From Symsagittifera roscoffensis (lineage: Eukaryota; Xenacoelomorpha; Acoela; Convolutidae), in the NCBI RefSeq assembly GCF_963678635.1, contig NC_087065.1, positions 31,376,252-31,440,251 of the forward strand: DNA of 64,000 bases, read 5' to 3'. The notes beneath the pieces are model-generated. The model was not told the origin of the DNA. It made no database searches and worked only from the letters and a program-made list of their open reading frames with translations. Shown here piece by piece: positions 41,387 through 54,190 of the stretch. Every line of letters starts with the position of its first letter. Within the stretch, counting starts at the first letter, position 1. The position numbers and the translations under genes are program-made.

Positions 41387-42429
41387 TGGATTATAATGGA
41401 TTCCCGAGACAAAAATAATCCATTAGAATCGTTTATATTGCTACTATTATCGATTGCTTTTGAAAAAAAATCCATTAATTTGATTATAATCAATTTCAAA
41501 CCATTTTTTTGGCTTCGAAATTGATTTTTTTCGCCGAGATAATCCATTATAATTGACTATTTTTGAAATAAAGAACCATTATAATTCAAAAACAAACCAG
41601 AAGTTTTCAATATGTTCACGTACCTTTCTTGAAAAGTTTCAAGACTTAAACGGAACTATTTTGAAGTAAAGAAATGCTAAATAATGCACAGTTAAAAACT
41701 GCACAGCTCAAAAACGTAGTTTCAACTTTTATTGAAACATAATGAAGGATTTTGATTTATTTATAGGATCCTTGAAGTAGTATGCATATAGTACTCAACG
41801 ATAGGGGTGGGTTCCAATACATGGATGATCATTAGGTAAAAATTATAATGGTCACCATGTGTTATCTAACAAACAATGGTCACCATGTAAAAACGATGAT
41901 CACTAATGAGTGGTGAAAAAAAAATTGGAATCTTTGTTTTTTTTTTGTGGCTTCTTGACATCAGCTTGATGTCCAGTGCAACAAAAGGTGACCTGAAGGT
42001 CAACAGTGACCTCAAAAATCAGTCATTAAAAAAAAATTCCAAAAAATCAAAATCGTTTATCACAAAAAAGTTTCGTCCTTAAGAAAGTTTTTTTTTGAAA
42101 AAAAAACTTCCCGCCCAAAAATGTTTTTTTTTCTTAAAAGAAATCCCCTCTCAAAAAAAAATTTCTTTGAAATAAGTTTTCACCGACCAAATTAAAACCT
42201 TTATTTTCTTGAAAAGGTTTTTCCCCGCCCAAAAAAGTTAAAAAAAAATACCTGCTCAAATTTTTTTTTAAATCCAGTTAAGTTTTCCCAGCCCAAAAAA
42301 AAAAAAAGTTACGAAATTCTCGCTCAAAATTTTTTTTTTTTTTAAAAATGAAAATCAGTTTTCCCAGACCAAAAAAAAATCTGCCAAAAGAAAAATTTTT
42401 TTTTCAGAAAATATAACAAAAAGTAAAAA
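41387..42429. repeat. Simple and low-complexity repeats
   Basis: 41380-41590 repeats TAATCCATTATAAT-like blocks in both orientations. 41850-41900 has ATGGTCACCATGT twice. 42080-42420 consists of irregular units of an A-run, a T-run and C(C/A)(C/G)CCCAAAAA. No gene. Confidence 0.65.
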
Positions 42430-45400
42430 TAAAAATAAAAATTGAGGCAGATAAAAATGATTACCTCTGGACAAAACGGAATAAAGCTTGGGATTGAGGG
42501 ATATAAAATCAGTTATTATGTCCCCTGGTCCTCGAATTTTGAAGCAACCATATTGTTTTTTGGATCGTAGAGAGGTTGTTTCTTCGGGTAATTTCAAAGG
42601 TCATTAAAATGTTTCTTGTTTTCGGAAATTTCGCGATATAAATTTTTACTTTTGATTTCGTACAGGAAACTATCCGTATCACAATAGAGAAGTTGACATC
42701 TAAAATTTGTATTCATTATATCATAATGAAAATTATACATGTGAAATTTTATACAAGAACACTAGATCCCACAATTGTTGGCACATCCCAGTAAATGTGC
42801 GTTGGATTCGAAGTGAACGCTGCCAAGTTTTCTCCAAGAATTTTGTAGGTTTTGAACTGCAATGCACTAATTTCTCGTAAGGCGACTTGATACTCTCTAA
42901 TTATGCAAACGAGCATCAGCATGCGCTTTGACTTGCATGTTTTCCCATAAGCACAGTTGTTTAAAAGTTTTTACAAATCCTCCTCAATCTTGTTTCTAAC
43001 TTGTTGGCTTTTATTCGGGTTCAGAGTGGTATATGGTTCTAACCATGCTTCTTGTTCAAACTTCAGCACACGGTTCACTTTTTTTTAACTTTTAATCCCA
43101 ACCAGATAAACCTACAATTGCAAAAGTTTAATCCCAACCAGATCCCTACAATTGCAAAAGTTTGTAATTAAATGTATAGTTCGACTTCAAAGTCTGCAGT
43201 AACTTCTTGGTCTTACAACTTGGACGTCTGGCAGTTTCTTGATTTCTCATCTGCCCCATTAAATTTGTTTGTTAGGGACTCAACCAATCCGGGGGTACTG
43301 TTTTGTTTTGGTATGAGCTAAAGGGTAATCTTGATAACTGACATTTACCTCTTCTTGATACTCGAGATCAACTTCTATGAATTTAAATGCATTACTAATA
43401 TAAATTGAATCGGAGAGTCGTCAGACGTTTTAAGGATTTGGTTCAGCATTACTGCGTCCTCTATATGCTCTTCCAACTCACAGTTACGCACCGGTAATTT
43501 TCCGTTTGCTAAACGCCGCCATTAAGCTTACTCCCATCGATCATTCACCCATAGGTGCCATATTGATCTGGGTTGAAGTCGGGGCATTCTTAGTTGTTTG
43601 CTTTGAAAGAGCGACTATGGAACACAGATGCAGTGCCACCTCGCATCATTTTTACGAACATTTCGAGATGCCTGCGATCTGAGATGAATTGAACATTCGA
43701 GTCTTTGCAGATACGTTTGAAGGCGTCTCCAGCTCAGTTGAAAGCACTAAAATGGTGCGCGCATTCCAAGCCATAAGTTTGGTGACTAATTTTTCGAAAC
43801 GTTTCAAAGACGCAAGCAAGAAGGAGTGTATCACACTTGAGATACAACTTGTGATAATCCTCGAAGTTCTGACATTCGAACTCTCTAAAAACTTTTCTTG
43901 CATGTTCCAGATCCGCTACTGAAACTGCAATTTTTACTCCATTCAAAACATCGGACCAATGTTGCAAGTGAGGCAGTTCTTTTTCTGCAAATTGTTATCT
44001 ATAAGCCATGTACGAATTAGGGTAGAAACCTTTTTGTCGTATCAGACATCGTTGCTCTCTGTATCGTTTGCAAAATACTCGTTAAAAACCGACAATTTTT
44101 GCACTGGTATTTTATCCACTAATTTTTGCAAGGAAGAAATTGAAAAATTGCATGAGTCAATGAATCTGAGGTACTCGAAAACTTTTTGATCAGTTCCGTT
44201 CTTCATTTTTATAGTTTTAATTAGGACTCCAATGCTTAACGATTTATGTTTTTCGTAGGTGCTGGGTATAACACTCATTGTACTGGTTGTCTCGTAATCA
44301 TGCAATGCTAGACAAATTTGGTGAAGATCATAGATCTGGATGTTATGTCCAATGACTGGGGTAAAATTCACACTTCGTCTTGCTAGAATGCATTTTTCAT
44401 GTGCCCATCCCTGAAACTTTCCAGAAAAATGACAATGGTCAAGACATTTTTCATGCTTATTGGTAAAATGTATACAGCAAATCCAACCTGTTGATTTGTT
44501 TTCTTTGATCAACAATTCTTGAATTCCAATGAAATGAGGAAATTATCGCTTTTGATAATCGATCTCTCTCGCTAATTGATGCAACTGGTTGAGAAGTTTT
44601 TTCATGCATTGAGCAGAGCTGTTATAGTCAAAGAAGCAAGGCTGTGAGTTTCCGTGGTCAATTACAGCCAATGAGTTCCCACAAGCTTCATGTTTTTGAA
44701 CAACTGGGGTTAATGATCGCGCAGGATTATCAGGGCAAGTATGTACAATTTGTATAAAAATTTCAAAGTCGAAGTAAATTACAAGTTGTACAAACCACAA
44801 GGCCTGAAGGTTTTTGAAGGTATCGGTTGGTACCTTTTTCTGATGAAGGCAGGACTGCTAGGGTAGGTTCATGGTTCATACAAGACAAGATGTGTTGCTC
44901 ATGAGTTCCATCACTCCAGTTTCTACATCTGGAGTTATACAGTTTCTACATAAGTGCGTGAATGGGCGATGCTTATATTCTTTGATTTCAAAGATAAATT
45001 TAAGCAAATCAGTTAGAAGTACATAGTGATGCTTTGTAGAATCATACAAGGGAAATTGGTCCATGTCAAATATCTCAAATTCAGTGTTGCATCATTGTAC
45101 GGTTATTTTGATTTATACATAAGCAACAAGTCTCCCTTTTGGTACTGGAACACATTTACCCGCACATCGTTCAGTTGTTCAAAGTTTCCAATTGATACGA
45201 AAAGCATGGGCAAATCGAAGATACCTTGGGCTTTGTGTGCTATTTCGGCAGTGTAAGTAGAAGGTTGTGTTCGCGCAGCTGCTGGGTTCGCTTTTTGTTG
45301 ATCAATCAGAAGTAGGTCAATACCATGATTCAGAACAAAAGCAGCCGTAAAGCAAAGTTTGAAGCAATTATGATCGTCGTGCTTTCTAATGTTTATCAAA

Positions 45401-45664
45401 TTCTGGGATTCTCGAAACCGAATAGGTTAGTCAAAATAAGATAATCCACGGATTGGAGAAAACTTTGCAAGTTTAACAAAAATTTGAATTACGTGTTAAA
45501 AATTGCAACCGCTTCCATAAGATGCAAAAGTCTGCAAAATTGCTTGCATTTGTTCGGCCATTTCAAAAAACTTGTCATCTTGTAATCACAAGCTAATAAC
45601 TGGTTTCATGCCGGAGTTTGCATAAATGTCATTCCGCTCGTCGAGTTCTATATCACTAGAATCC
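42430..45664 (-). pseudogene. Polinton/Maverick-type DNA polymerase B relic
   Basis: Minus-strand remains of a protein-primed family B DNA polymerase of a Polinton/Maverick. The N-terminal part (45103-45399) has NIRKHDDHNCFKLCFTAAF and NDVRVNVFQYQKGDL, usual for these polymerases. The 3'-5' exonuclease motif appears as YFDFEIF (Asp-Phe-Glu codons 44762-44770). A zinc-ribbon-like stretch follows (CLDHCHFSGKFQGWAHEKC) with GHNIQIYD. FEDYHKLYLKCDTLLLACVF (43734-43967) and the RGG-containing region follow. The polymerase motif C, YCDTDS, is at 42669-42686, then KNNMVASKF. Many stops and frameshifts exist, and no other Polinton gene (integrase, ATPase, capsid) is visible in the window. It runs up to the assembly gap. 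Confidence 0.88.
43099..43165. repeat. Short tandem duplication in the Polinton relic
   Basis: AATCCCAACCAGAT followed by CTACAATTGCAAAAGTTT occurs twice in a row, with a four-base difference in between. It adds to the frame damage of the polymerase relic. Confidence 0.85.
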
Positions 45665-45750
45665 ATTGTTGCTATGGGTTTGACCAAACCCAAATTAGCG
45701 CTGAACTGAAATTTTCTAGGTCCTTATGTCCTAGCACAAGATCAATCGAC

Positions 45751-45950
45751 NNNNNNNNNNNNNNNNNNNNNNNNNNNNNNNNNNNNNNNNNNNNNNNNNN
45801 NNNNNNNNNNNNNNNNNNNNNNNNNNNNNNNNNNNNNNNNNNNNNNNNNNNNNNNNNNNNNNNNNNNNNNNNNNNNNNNNNNNNNNNNNNNNNNNNNNNN
45901 NNNNNNNNNNNNNNNNNNNNNNNNNNNNNNNNNNNNNNNNNNNNNNNNNN
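45751..45950. other. Assembly gap (200 N)
   Basis: Exactly 200 unknown bases. The round number suggests a scaffolding placeholder rather than a measured length, so the adjacency of the Polinton relic and element B is not proven. Confidence 0.99.
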
Positions 45951-46690
45951 TCTAACTTCTAATCTTCTCTCAACAAATTATCTTTGTTTCATTTGAGGCT
46001 AAACATTTATCTTAATCAGATTTTCAAATCTAACCTAGAATTTTTAAATCTCTATTTTAACTTCAAAAATTCAAAATTTTTTGAAAGTGATAATTTCATT
46101 TATTTCCTAAAATTCGATTATCAAGTCTTTCTTTCGATCAGTTAAGCAATTTTGTTCTCGGCACATTTTAGAATTAGTGTCTAACGACCTCAAACGTCGG
46201 TTTCTTTTCCAACCCTTGCATTCGATCCAATCTTTTTTAAAATTTTTCTAAAAATCAACAATTTTAGTTACGATAAACAGTGAAGAACTTTGGTTACTCA
46301 TCCTTCACCAGATTCACTACTGTTTATTGACTCAAGCTTAAAAACACATCTTAAAACTAGAAGGACTAAAAAAAAATTCGAAGAATCATCTAAGAAAGTA
46401 CAAAATCATTCTAATGAATTGATATACTCTCTCTTCAACCCGTCTATTCACGTTGATCCATCGCTAAGAATTCAGATAACCTCACGAAAATCAAAAATAC
46501 TAACAGTTTATAAAATACAAACCTAGCACTTGGATTTTGCACTCATCACTCTAACACTTATGCCAAGAGATGTTTAGCAAACATACAAACAAGGATTCTC
46601 CATAACTCTTTAATCAAAGAAGAAAGATAAAATATTTCATTTAAACCGCATAAATAAAAAAAGGATACACTGGATCAACAAACAAGTCAA
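45951..46690 (+). other. Leader region of element B
   Basis: Contains GTCTAACGACCTCAAACGTCG (about 46170-46200) and GATAAACAGTGAAGAACTT (about 46262), the same pair of blocks seen in element A's leader. No supported ORF. Confidence 0.7.
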
Positions 46691-49400
46691 AAAAGAAGGC
46701 AAAAATCACAAAACAGAAACAAATAAGAAAACCAAAAATTTCCAGAGCACCAATCGCAGTTTCGGAAACTGATTCAAATCCAAAATCAGAACATCAAAAC
46801 GTTCGAGACGTAAGACACGACAAAAGTAAAGCAGTAGACAATCAAAAAAACTTTTCCGAATCAGAAAACACAGTACCACCCTGGATAAAAGCAAGCATAG
46901 AAAAAAAACTCATATATCGGCAAACCAGTGACACTATACAATTGGAATCAACCTATACGACATATTGAAAGCTATTTGTTAACTGCACTCTCATACAAAA
47001 TAATGTTCAATGCGACGATAGCTTTGACAATGACTCAGTCCTACTCCTTGCTTTTGACCCAAGAAGTGATCCATCAAAAAATCAAGTACAATTTTATCAA
47101 AATTTAATCGTAAATTTATTCAAAAAAGAAATTAGCCCATGTAAACAGGACTTTCTTGGCGTAAAAATCAGAAGACAAGTACTTAATTACTACTTATCAG
47201 GCATTAATAAAATGACTTCACCTTATGGATTTTTTTTAACTAATGAAGCTCTACGACACCAATCCTCAAACCAACCATCACACCGAATACAAACAAATGA
47301 TATGAAATTAGATTTTCAAAACCTTAACAGAACATAGAATGAATAATCATCATCAAAACTCACAACGAGAGGAAACTCAATTTTCGCAAATTTTGTTTTG
47401 TCTATCATTTATAGTTACGTTACAATATAAGAAACCAACGAGACAATTTTTGTATCTCCAACACAAACATAACAACACGCAAAGGTAAGACGCGCAGTTT
47501 ATCTCTTCACACGATTTTTAGACTGCATTAGTGAAACTTTAAAATATCAAAAACAGTTAAAATTAACCTACAAAGAATCCTAACATGGTTCGTTATATAT
47601 ATATTTTTTTCAACTTAATGTAGATCTCATTTCACAAGCCAGAAATGTTTTTAGACCACAAGCTAACGATGAAATAAATTAGGCAGATGAAATGGTTTCA
47701 TGGAGGACGACTATTTTCATGTTTTTTTCTATATTCCAAATGATATCTCAACTGCAGCAATTGCAACACCTCAGTGCACAAAAAATCATTTAAGAGTAAC
47801 ACCATTTTCAACTGACACCACACCATTGAATTATTACAAGACATTTAATGATAGAACAAGCAACATTAGTTTAAGTTCAACGTTTATAAACACACAAGAA
47901 ACTTGAAATGGAACTAGAAGTCTAACGCAACAAGATATTCAAACCCCAACACATTTTGTGAACGAAGAAATAGTTGAAACATTAACTACAACAACACAAC
48001 AGAGTATCTCACATCTACATCCGATAATTACAACACCACACAATAGAAACAAAACTCCATTTCCACCAAGAACATAACAATCGACATTGAAACCATGATT
48101 CGTGCCCAAAATTTCACATATGGATTATCACAAAGACCAATAACCAAAAAACGCCCATTTAATAAACCAAATATTAATAATCGGAATAATTTTTGGAAAC
48201 AAAATTATGATTTTTTGAGTAAAAATAGCATTAGTAATCCAATAGTGCGACCACTTAAATGAGCCCAACGACAATCTCAGCAACAGAAATATACCCAACA
48301 GGTACCAAATACCCAACAGCTCAATCGTCAAGTTTTTTTGATCAAAGAAACTCTCAGACAGACCGCCGTGAAAAATATCTATTTCTTCAGCAAAGCAAAA
48401 TCAACTCGAATCATAGACAAAGTAAAAGAAGCTAACCACACTAATCTGAAGATGAAGGTTACTTTAATCAAAACCAACAGCAGTATAATGATCATCAACG
48501 AAAAAATCAATGGAATGATATAGATCAATCAAACGATATTTTTCAATCAGAAATTTTTGAACCTTTCACGAACTTTCAACAACCAAGACAAGCGCAACAA
48601 CGAGTTCTTCAAAAAAATAAAACTTGATTCAATCAAGTAGTAAAAAACAACCATAACTTGCTACAAATATTCAAGGTTATCAAACCTAATCCATAAAGAA
48701 TGAAATTCAATACCCTATAATTTTTAAGAACTTGAAGAAACAAAATACCAACTTACAAAATTTACACAAACACAGAATCACTCCAAATGACAATGAATTC
48801 ATACCTTTTGCGTGGATCAACTATATAATATAATAAATCATTCATGCTATTTAGAGGAAGCGATCCTGAATTATCAGTAGAAGAATAATTAAGCGCTGTC
48901 ACTATTAAGCGCTAACTACTAAAAAAATATAAGCCCAGAGCCTATCGATACACCGCTTCACGAAAATGGAATTCGCAGATGCACAGCACTGACTCAAATT
49001 ACACTTGACGGAGCAGCGCAAAAACGGTTTTCAGCTTTACCTATGGAGATTAAATCAGATTGAAAACTATTTAGTCAAGAATTCTGAAAAAAAAATTGGA
49101 TTCTGAACGAAACAAACAACATCAAAGAGTTCTATGTAATGAAAATTGCAGACTCCTGAATCAAACTATAGAACAATTTGCTCTTTCAATAGAAACTTTG
49201 GTACGAAAAACTTTTTTCCTAAATACACACGACTACAAAATTGACACAAATTTTAATGATGACCTTAACACCACCTTTATGAAAAACAGTAAAAAAGAGA
49301 GCATCACATCCATAATCAACCCGAGAACCAGATATAGATTTACGCAAACTCTTAGACAAATTAAAACAAGCTGAAATCACATTTTCGAGTAAAAGTTTCA
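46691..49400 (+). pseudogene. Gag remnant of element B
   Basis: Shifted frames match element A gag in order: TLYNWNQP-like basic start (about 46930), ISPCKQDFLGVKIRRQV (about 47130), the segment with VTPFSTDTTPLNYY (about 47800), and the capsid (frame 49096-49374: DSERNKQHQRVLCNENCRLL). The capsid ends at about 49400 without the CCHC knuckle. Many stops and frame changes; not translatable. Confidence 0.8.
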
Positions 49401-49471
49401 TCTACAAAAAAAGCAAAAAAACACAAATACAGACATATTAGTTTTCCACGTATACAACAAATCGACAGAAA

Positions 49472-49525
49472 AAAGCGCACTCCAAACTACAAAACTAAGC
49501 GCACTCCAAACTACAAAGCGAAAAA
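49472..49525. repeat. Short tandem duplication (AGCGCACTCCAAACTACAAA)
   Basis: The unit GCGCACTCCAAACTACAAA occurs twice, about 29 bp apart, at the place where element B lacks the knuckle and protease of element A, i.e. at a deletion joint. Confidence 0.85.
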
Positions 49526-49555
49526 CTTAAAACCACACCCTAAACAGGAAAAAAC

Positions 49556-50475
49556 ATTCAGAATAACAATATTTGCTTAAAGTTATTAGAATTTGCCAAT
49601 CAATAATCCTTAATGAAGAATTATCAATTAATAACATCACAAATGATTGAAAATGAAACACATATAAGTTTTCAAAGAAACTTTGTTTCAGACATACATT
49701 TTTATTTTCAAAAGTGAACAACAACAATTTTTAACCTTAAAATAAGTTTAAACTCCAACAGTCTCAAATTAATCAACGAGAATTTGAAAAGTTAGCAAAT
49801 GTACTTTTAAAAACCCCATGGGAATTTGGATTCACCATTACGCATTCCACTTAATCCCGACGCAATTTTAAAGAAAACACGCGCAAGCAAAGTTCCAATA
49901 CATTTACAAGACAAAACAATTGATTTTCAGACATTCTCGAACGACACGAAATATTTTCACCAGTTACTAAAGAACGAAAACCCTTTTATCAACCCAGTAA
50001 TTATTCTTGCAAAAGACGGATCTCTTACGACTGTTTTACACCCACGATGTCTAAACTCCCTAATTGACGAACCGAAATCCAACGGGCCCATAGAGCCAAT
50101 AAAAGTAAAACTCACAAAAACAAATGGAAAGGATTATACCACAACAGATATCAATAGTGCATATAAAAAAATACCACTAGAGAAACAATCACGCCGCTTA
50201 AGACAATTCGTAATTGAAAACCAACAATACGAAATTATTAGAAGATTTTACGATATATCCACACGACCAGCAGGTTTTCTGCCTTTATGAGTACGTTTTT
50301 AAGTAAACCACAAATTTTAAGTCAGACCACAGTTTTTTTAAGGAGATATCATCACATATTTAGACGATGTTTTCATACAATCACGAAAAAAACAAGAATT
50401 TTTAAAATTTCTTGATCAAACTCATCAAATTGGAATAGAAGAAACCATGAACGCAGCCCCACACAAATCATACTT
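49556..50475 (+). pseudogene. RT region of element B, first piece
   Basis: Starts in sequence matching the pre-RT linker of element A, then the frame 49826-50290 gives the RT fingers and palm (NPFINPVIILAKDGSLTTVL, TTDINSAYKKIPLEKQSRR). The YLDD region follows in a shifted frame (TTTAGACGATG at 50358). At about 50475 it breaks off into integrase sequence. Confidence 0.82.
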
Positions 50476-50477
50476 TT

Positions 50478-50690
50478 ACAGTGTTTTGTGTGACCTTTTA
50501 ACATGTCAATTAAATAAACCCTTTCTACAACAAAAACAAATTGTAGAAAATCGAGACTTTAAAAGACGAATTTTGTATTTCAACCATAGAATCTCATTCG
50601 ACACAAAAGGCCCTATAACTGGAAGGTACTTCATATATAACAATAATTCTAGACGCATTCACACATTATGTAGCACTCAACCATGTTTGA
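50478..50690 (+). pseudogene. Misplaced integrase fragment
   Basis: The frame 50447-50698 reads TCQLNKPFLQQKQIVENRDF and HRISFDTKGPITG, the end of the integrase zinc domain and first catalytic Asp, directly after RT. In element A these are about 1.7 kb apart. It is almost the same as 52253-52465. Confidence 0.85.
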
Positions 50691-51730
50691 AATATTGAAC
50701 TATATAAGCAAATAGGTCTATAAAATGCATTTTTATCTCCAACCATTTTATAACACTTTTAGACCACAAAATATTTTTTAATGGACGCTAGACGAACTGA
50801 GTAAAAACCTCTTACATCATATATGATTCGAACCATCCATTCAACGCTATGTGCGACGCCTCTAATTTTTGAATTGGCGCAGCTCTTTTACAATCTTATC
50901 ATGACATCAACAAAATGAACTTAAAATCAGCAAATTTGTAAACGTTGGATCGAAACATTCAACATTCAAAACATTCAATTAGCAGACCTTAAACGATTAA
51001 TAAAAAAATCTAAACCTAACAATTCAGTCTACATTTTTAAATTAATTTTGATGAAAAATCCAAACCTACATATAGTTAGCAGTGAAAATCTGGCTCTACC
51101 TGACACACTAAGTCAAAAAACACAACCAGGATTTTTTTATACGAAAAAAACTGTAGAAACACTACAAAAGACACTATAAGTTTTAAAGTTAGCTTCTGGT
51201 ACCCACACAGAAAAGATTTTAAACAGAGACAAAAAACAATGAAATTTATCAAAAAACGGCAAAGAAAATATTACAAAGAAAAAAAAATCAATCTCAAATA
51301 AATTCACGCCTTACATCAGCATCAGATCTTAAAATAGGAACATTTGTAGTTTTTCCAAATTTTTTAATACAAAAAGAAATCTCAAAAAAATTAGAACCTT
51401 TTCGTAAAGTACCATACTAAAACTTAGAAAAACCCACAAGCGTTAATTATAATTTAATTGATTCTAACAAAAAAGGACTAATACAACATTAAAACAATTT
51501 TTATCCATATAACCCGAAAGAGTACGCTCTTTGTGAACCAACACAATTATATTCCTCTACAGGAATACACAATGCTGAAATAACCAAAGGTCAAATTGAT
51601 ACCAAAACACCTGAAAGTTCAAATAATTTACCGTCCCATGATATTCCAGAAAATATACCACAAACAACTCCTACACAAACCGTTCAAAAACAACGAATTG
51701 ATCAAAAAATTACAGAAAAAGCTTTTAACA
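50691..51730 (+). pseudogene. RNase H to integrase C-terminus, first copy
   Basis: Continues with connection/RNase H pieces (CDASNF equivalents at about 50850, several stops), then jumps near 51180 to the integrase C-terminal region (SASDLKIGTFVVFPNF at about 51320) and its tail. Near-identical to 53165-54190. Confidence 0.75.
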
Positions 51731-52252
51731 CCTAATCATTTCCATTGATAAAAAAGAAGACCTGATTGATAAAAAAACATTTGACAGGATCTTTAGAATC
51801 AAATAAAAAAAATCTTGTAAAAAAGTATTTGCTTTATAAGACCCTTTGGACAAAATACGTCGATCAAGTAAAAAAAAGTCAAAATACTATCTTACCATGT
51901 ACAGTAGATTTATCAAATGATTTAATCCAAAAGTACCAAAATCCCGACCAAAACTTTCAGACAAATGAAATCTTGGCATTGGGACAAAAAACCACAGGAG
52001 CCGATATTACAATTTTCGGAAACAAGACATTTCTCCGATAATCTCAATAAATTAAGAAAACCAGATAAAAACAAATTTTGATTATCCATTACCATTACCC
52101 TGATATGAACGCAGTTTGTCTCTCCTTAAGTAACTTTTAATAGTTTTTCATATATCACGATTCTTAAACACAAGAGGACATACAAGATCAGAAAAAAAAC
52201 ATATACTAACTTCACGCGGAACTTTTCTTCGTAATGCATCAATTCGGGTTAC
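51731..52252 (+). pseudogene. RNase H-integrase linker of element B
   Basis: The frame 51766-52041 ends with TGADITIFGNKTFLR, the counterpart of element A's linker just before the integrase zinc domain (27430-27480). The following 200 bp correspond to the zinc domain in broken frames (about 52100-52250). Confidence 0.65.
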
Positions 52253-52811
52253 AGTGTTTTGTGTGACATTTTAACATGTCAATTAAACAAACCCTTTCTA
52301 CAACAAAAACAATTTGTAGAAAATCGAGACTTTAAAAGACGATTTTTGTATTTCAACCATAGAATCTCATTCGACACAAAAGGCCCTATAACCGGAAGGT
52401 ACTTCATATATAACAATAATTCTAGACGCATTCACACATTATGTAGCACTCAACCATGTACCTCATTGTAATGCTTATTATGAATATACAACACTCTATG
52501 AACACTGTGATGCCAAATTTGGTCGTGCCGAAAACCTTGTCACAGATAATTGAACGTAATTCATTGAAAAAGGAAAAAGTTACTTTAAGTCACCTTTATA
52601 ACATCAAACGAAAAACTAACATCACATGCTCGGTGGACGAATAGACTAGTTGAACCGCTCACTACAAGAACACTTCAGCTGTGTCATCAACGGAAACGAT
52701 AAAAGTTACACGGAATAGTCAATGGTGTGAAACTGTTTCCTCTGGCATATAAGCCTCAAATCACAACATCATTCGGACTATGACCCTAACAAATGGTTTT
52801 TAACTCAAGTT
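52253..52811 (+). pseudogene. Integrase core of element B
   Basis: Frames 52259-52471 and 52456-52644 give TCQLNKPFLQQKQ, HRISFDTKGPITG and, further on, broken pieces of the region with the second Asp and the Glu (about 52535-52660). It then breaks into RT sequence at 52812. Confidence 0.75.
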
Positions 52812-53164
52812 CATCCACAGGACCAGCAGGTTTTCTGCCTTTATGAGTACGTTTTTAAGTAGACCACAAATTTTAAGTCAGACCACAGTTTTTTTAAGGA
52901 GATATCATCACATATTTAGACGATGTTTTCATACAATCACGAAAAAAACAAGAATTTTTAAAATTTCTTGATCAAACTCATCAAATTGGAATAGAAGAAA
53001 CCATGAAAGCAGCCCCACACAAATCATACTTTTTCCTCACTCGTGTAAAATTTGTTGGATATATTATTAGAGAAATCACAAAAACACCTTTAAACTCTTA
53101 ATTAGATACATTTTTAAAGCTTCAAACACCACAAAACAAAAAAAAATGCAAGAGTTCCTTGAAA
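52812..53164 (+). pseudogene. RT fragment of element B, second piece
   Basis: Starts in mid-RT (TCCACAGGACCAGCAGGTTT), includes the YLDD-coding TTTAGACGATG at about 52915, and continues to the connection region without a break in homology to element A, unlike the first piece. Stops are frequent. Confidence 0.78.
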
Positions 53165-54190
53165 TATTAAAATTTATAAGCAAACAGGTCTATAAAATGC
53201 ATTTTTATCTCCAACCATTTTATAACACTTTTAGACCACAAAATAATTTTTAATGGACGCTAGACGAACTGAGTAAAAACCTCTTACATCATTTCCGATT
53301 CGAACCATCCATTCAACGCTATGTGCGACGCCTCTAATTTTGGAATTGGCGCAGCTCTTTTACAATCTTATCATGACATCAACAAAATGAACTTAAAATC
53401 AGCAAATTTGTAAACGTTGGATCAAAACATTCAACATTCAAAACATTCAATTAGCAGACCTTAAACGATTAATAAAAAAATCTAAACCTAACCATTCAGT
53501 CTACATTTTTAAATTAATTTTGATAAAAAACTCAAACCTACATATAGTTAGCAGTGAAAATTTGGCTCTACCTGTCACACTAAGTCAAAAAACACAACCA
53601 GGATTTTTTTATACGAAAAAAAAAAACTGTAGAAACACTACAAAAGACACTATAAGTTTTAAAGTTAGCTTCTGGTACACACACAGAAAAGATTTTAAAC
53701 AGAGACAAAAAACAATGAAATTTATCAGAAAACGGCAAAGAAAATATTACAAAGAAAAAAAAATCAATCTGAAACAAATTCAAGCCTTACATCAGCATCA
53801 GATCTTAAAATAGGAACATTTGTAGTTTTCCAATTTTTTTAATACAAAAAGAAATCTCTAAAAAATTAGAACCTTTTCGTAAAGTACCATACTGAAATTT
53901 AGAAAAACCCACAAGCGTTAATTATAATTTAATTGATTCTAACAAAAAAGGACTAATACAACATTAAAACAATTTTTATCCATATAACCCGAAAGAGTAC
54001 GCTCTTTGTGAACCAACACAATTATATTCCTTTACAGGAATACACAATGTTGAAATAACCAAAGGTCAAATTGATACCAAAACACCTGAAAGTTCAAATA
54101 ATTTACCGTCCCATGATATTCCACAAACAACTCCTACACAAACCGTTCAAAAACAACGAATTGATCAAAAAATTACAGAAAAGTTTTTAA
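53165..54190 (+). pseudogene. RNase H to integrase C-terminus, second copy
   Basis: Second copy of 50691-51730 with a small number of substitutions and indels. It includes the RNase H remnants (about 53320), the jump to the integrase C-terminus at about 53650, and the tail up to about 54185. The shared jump shows the deletion arose before the duplication. Confidence 0.78.
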
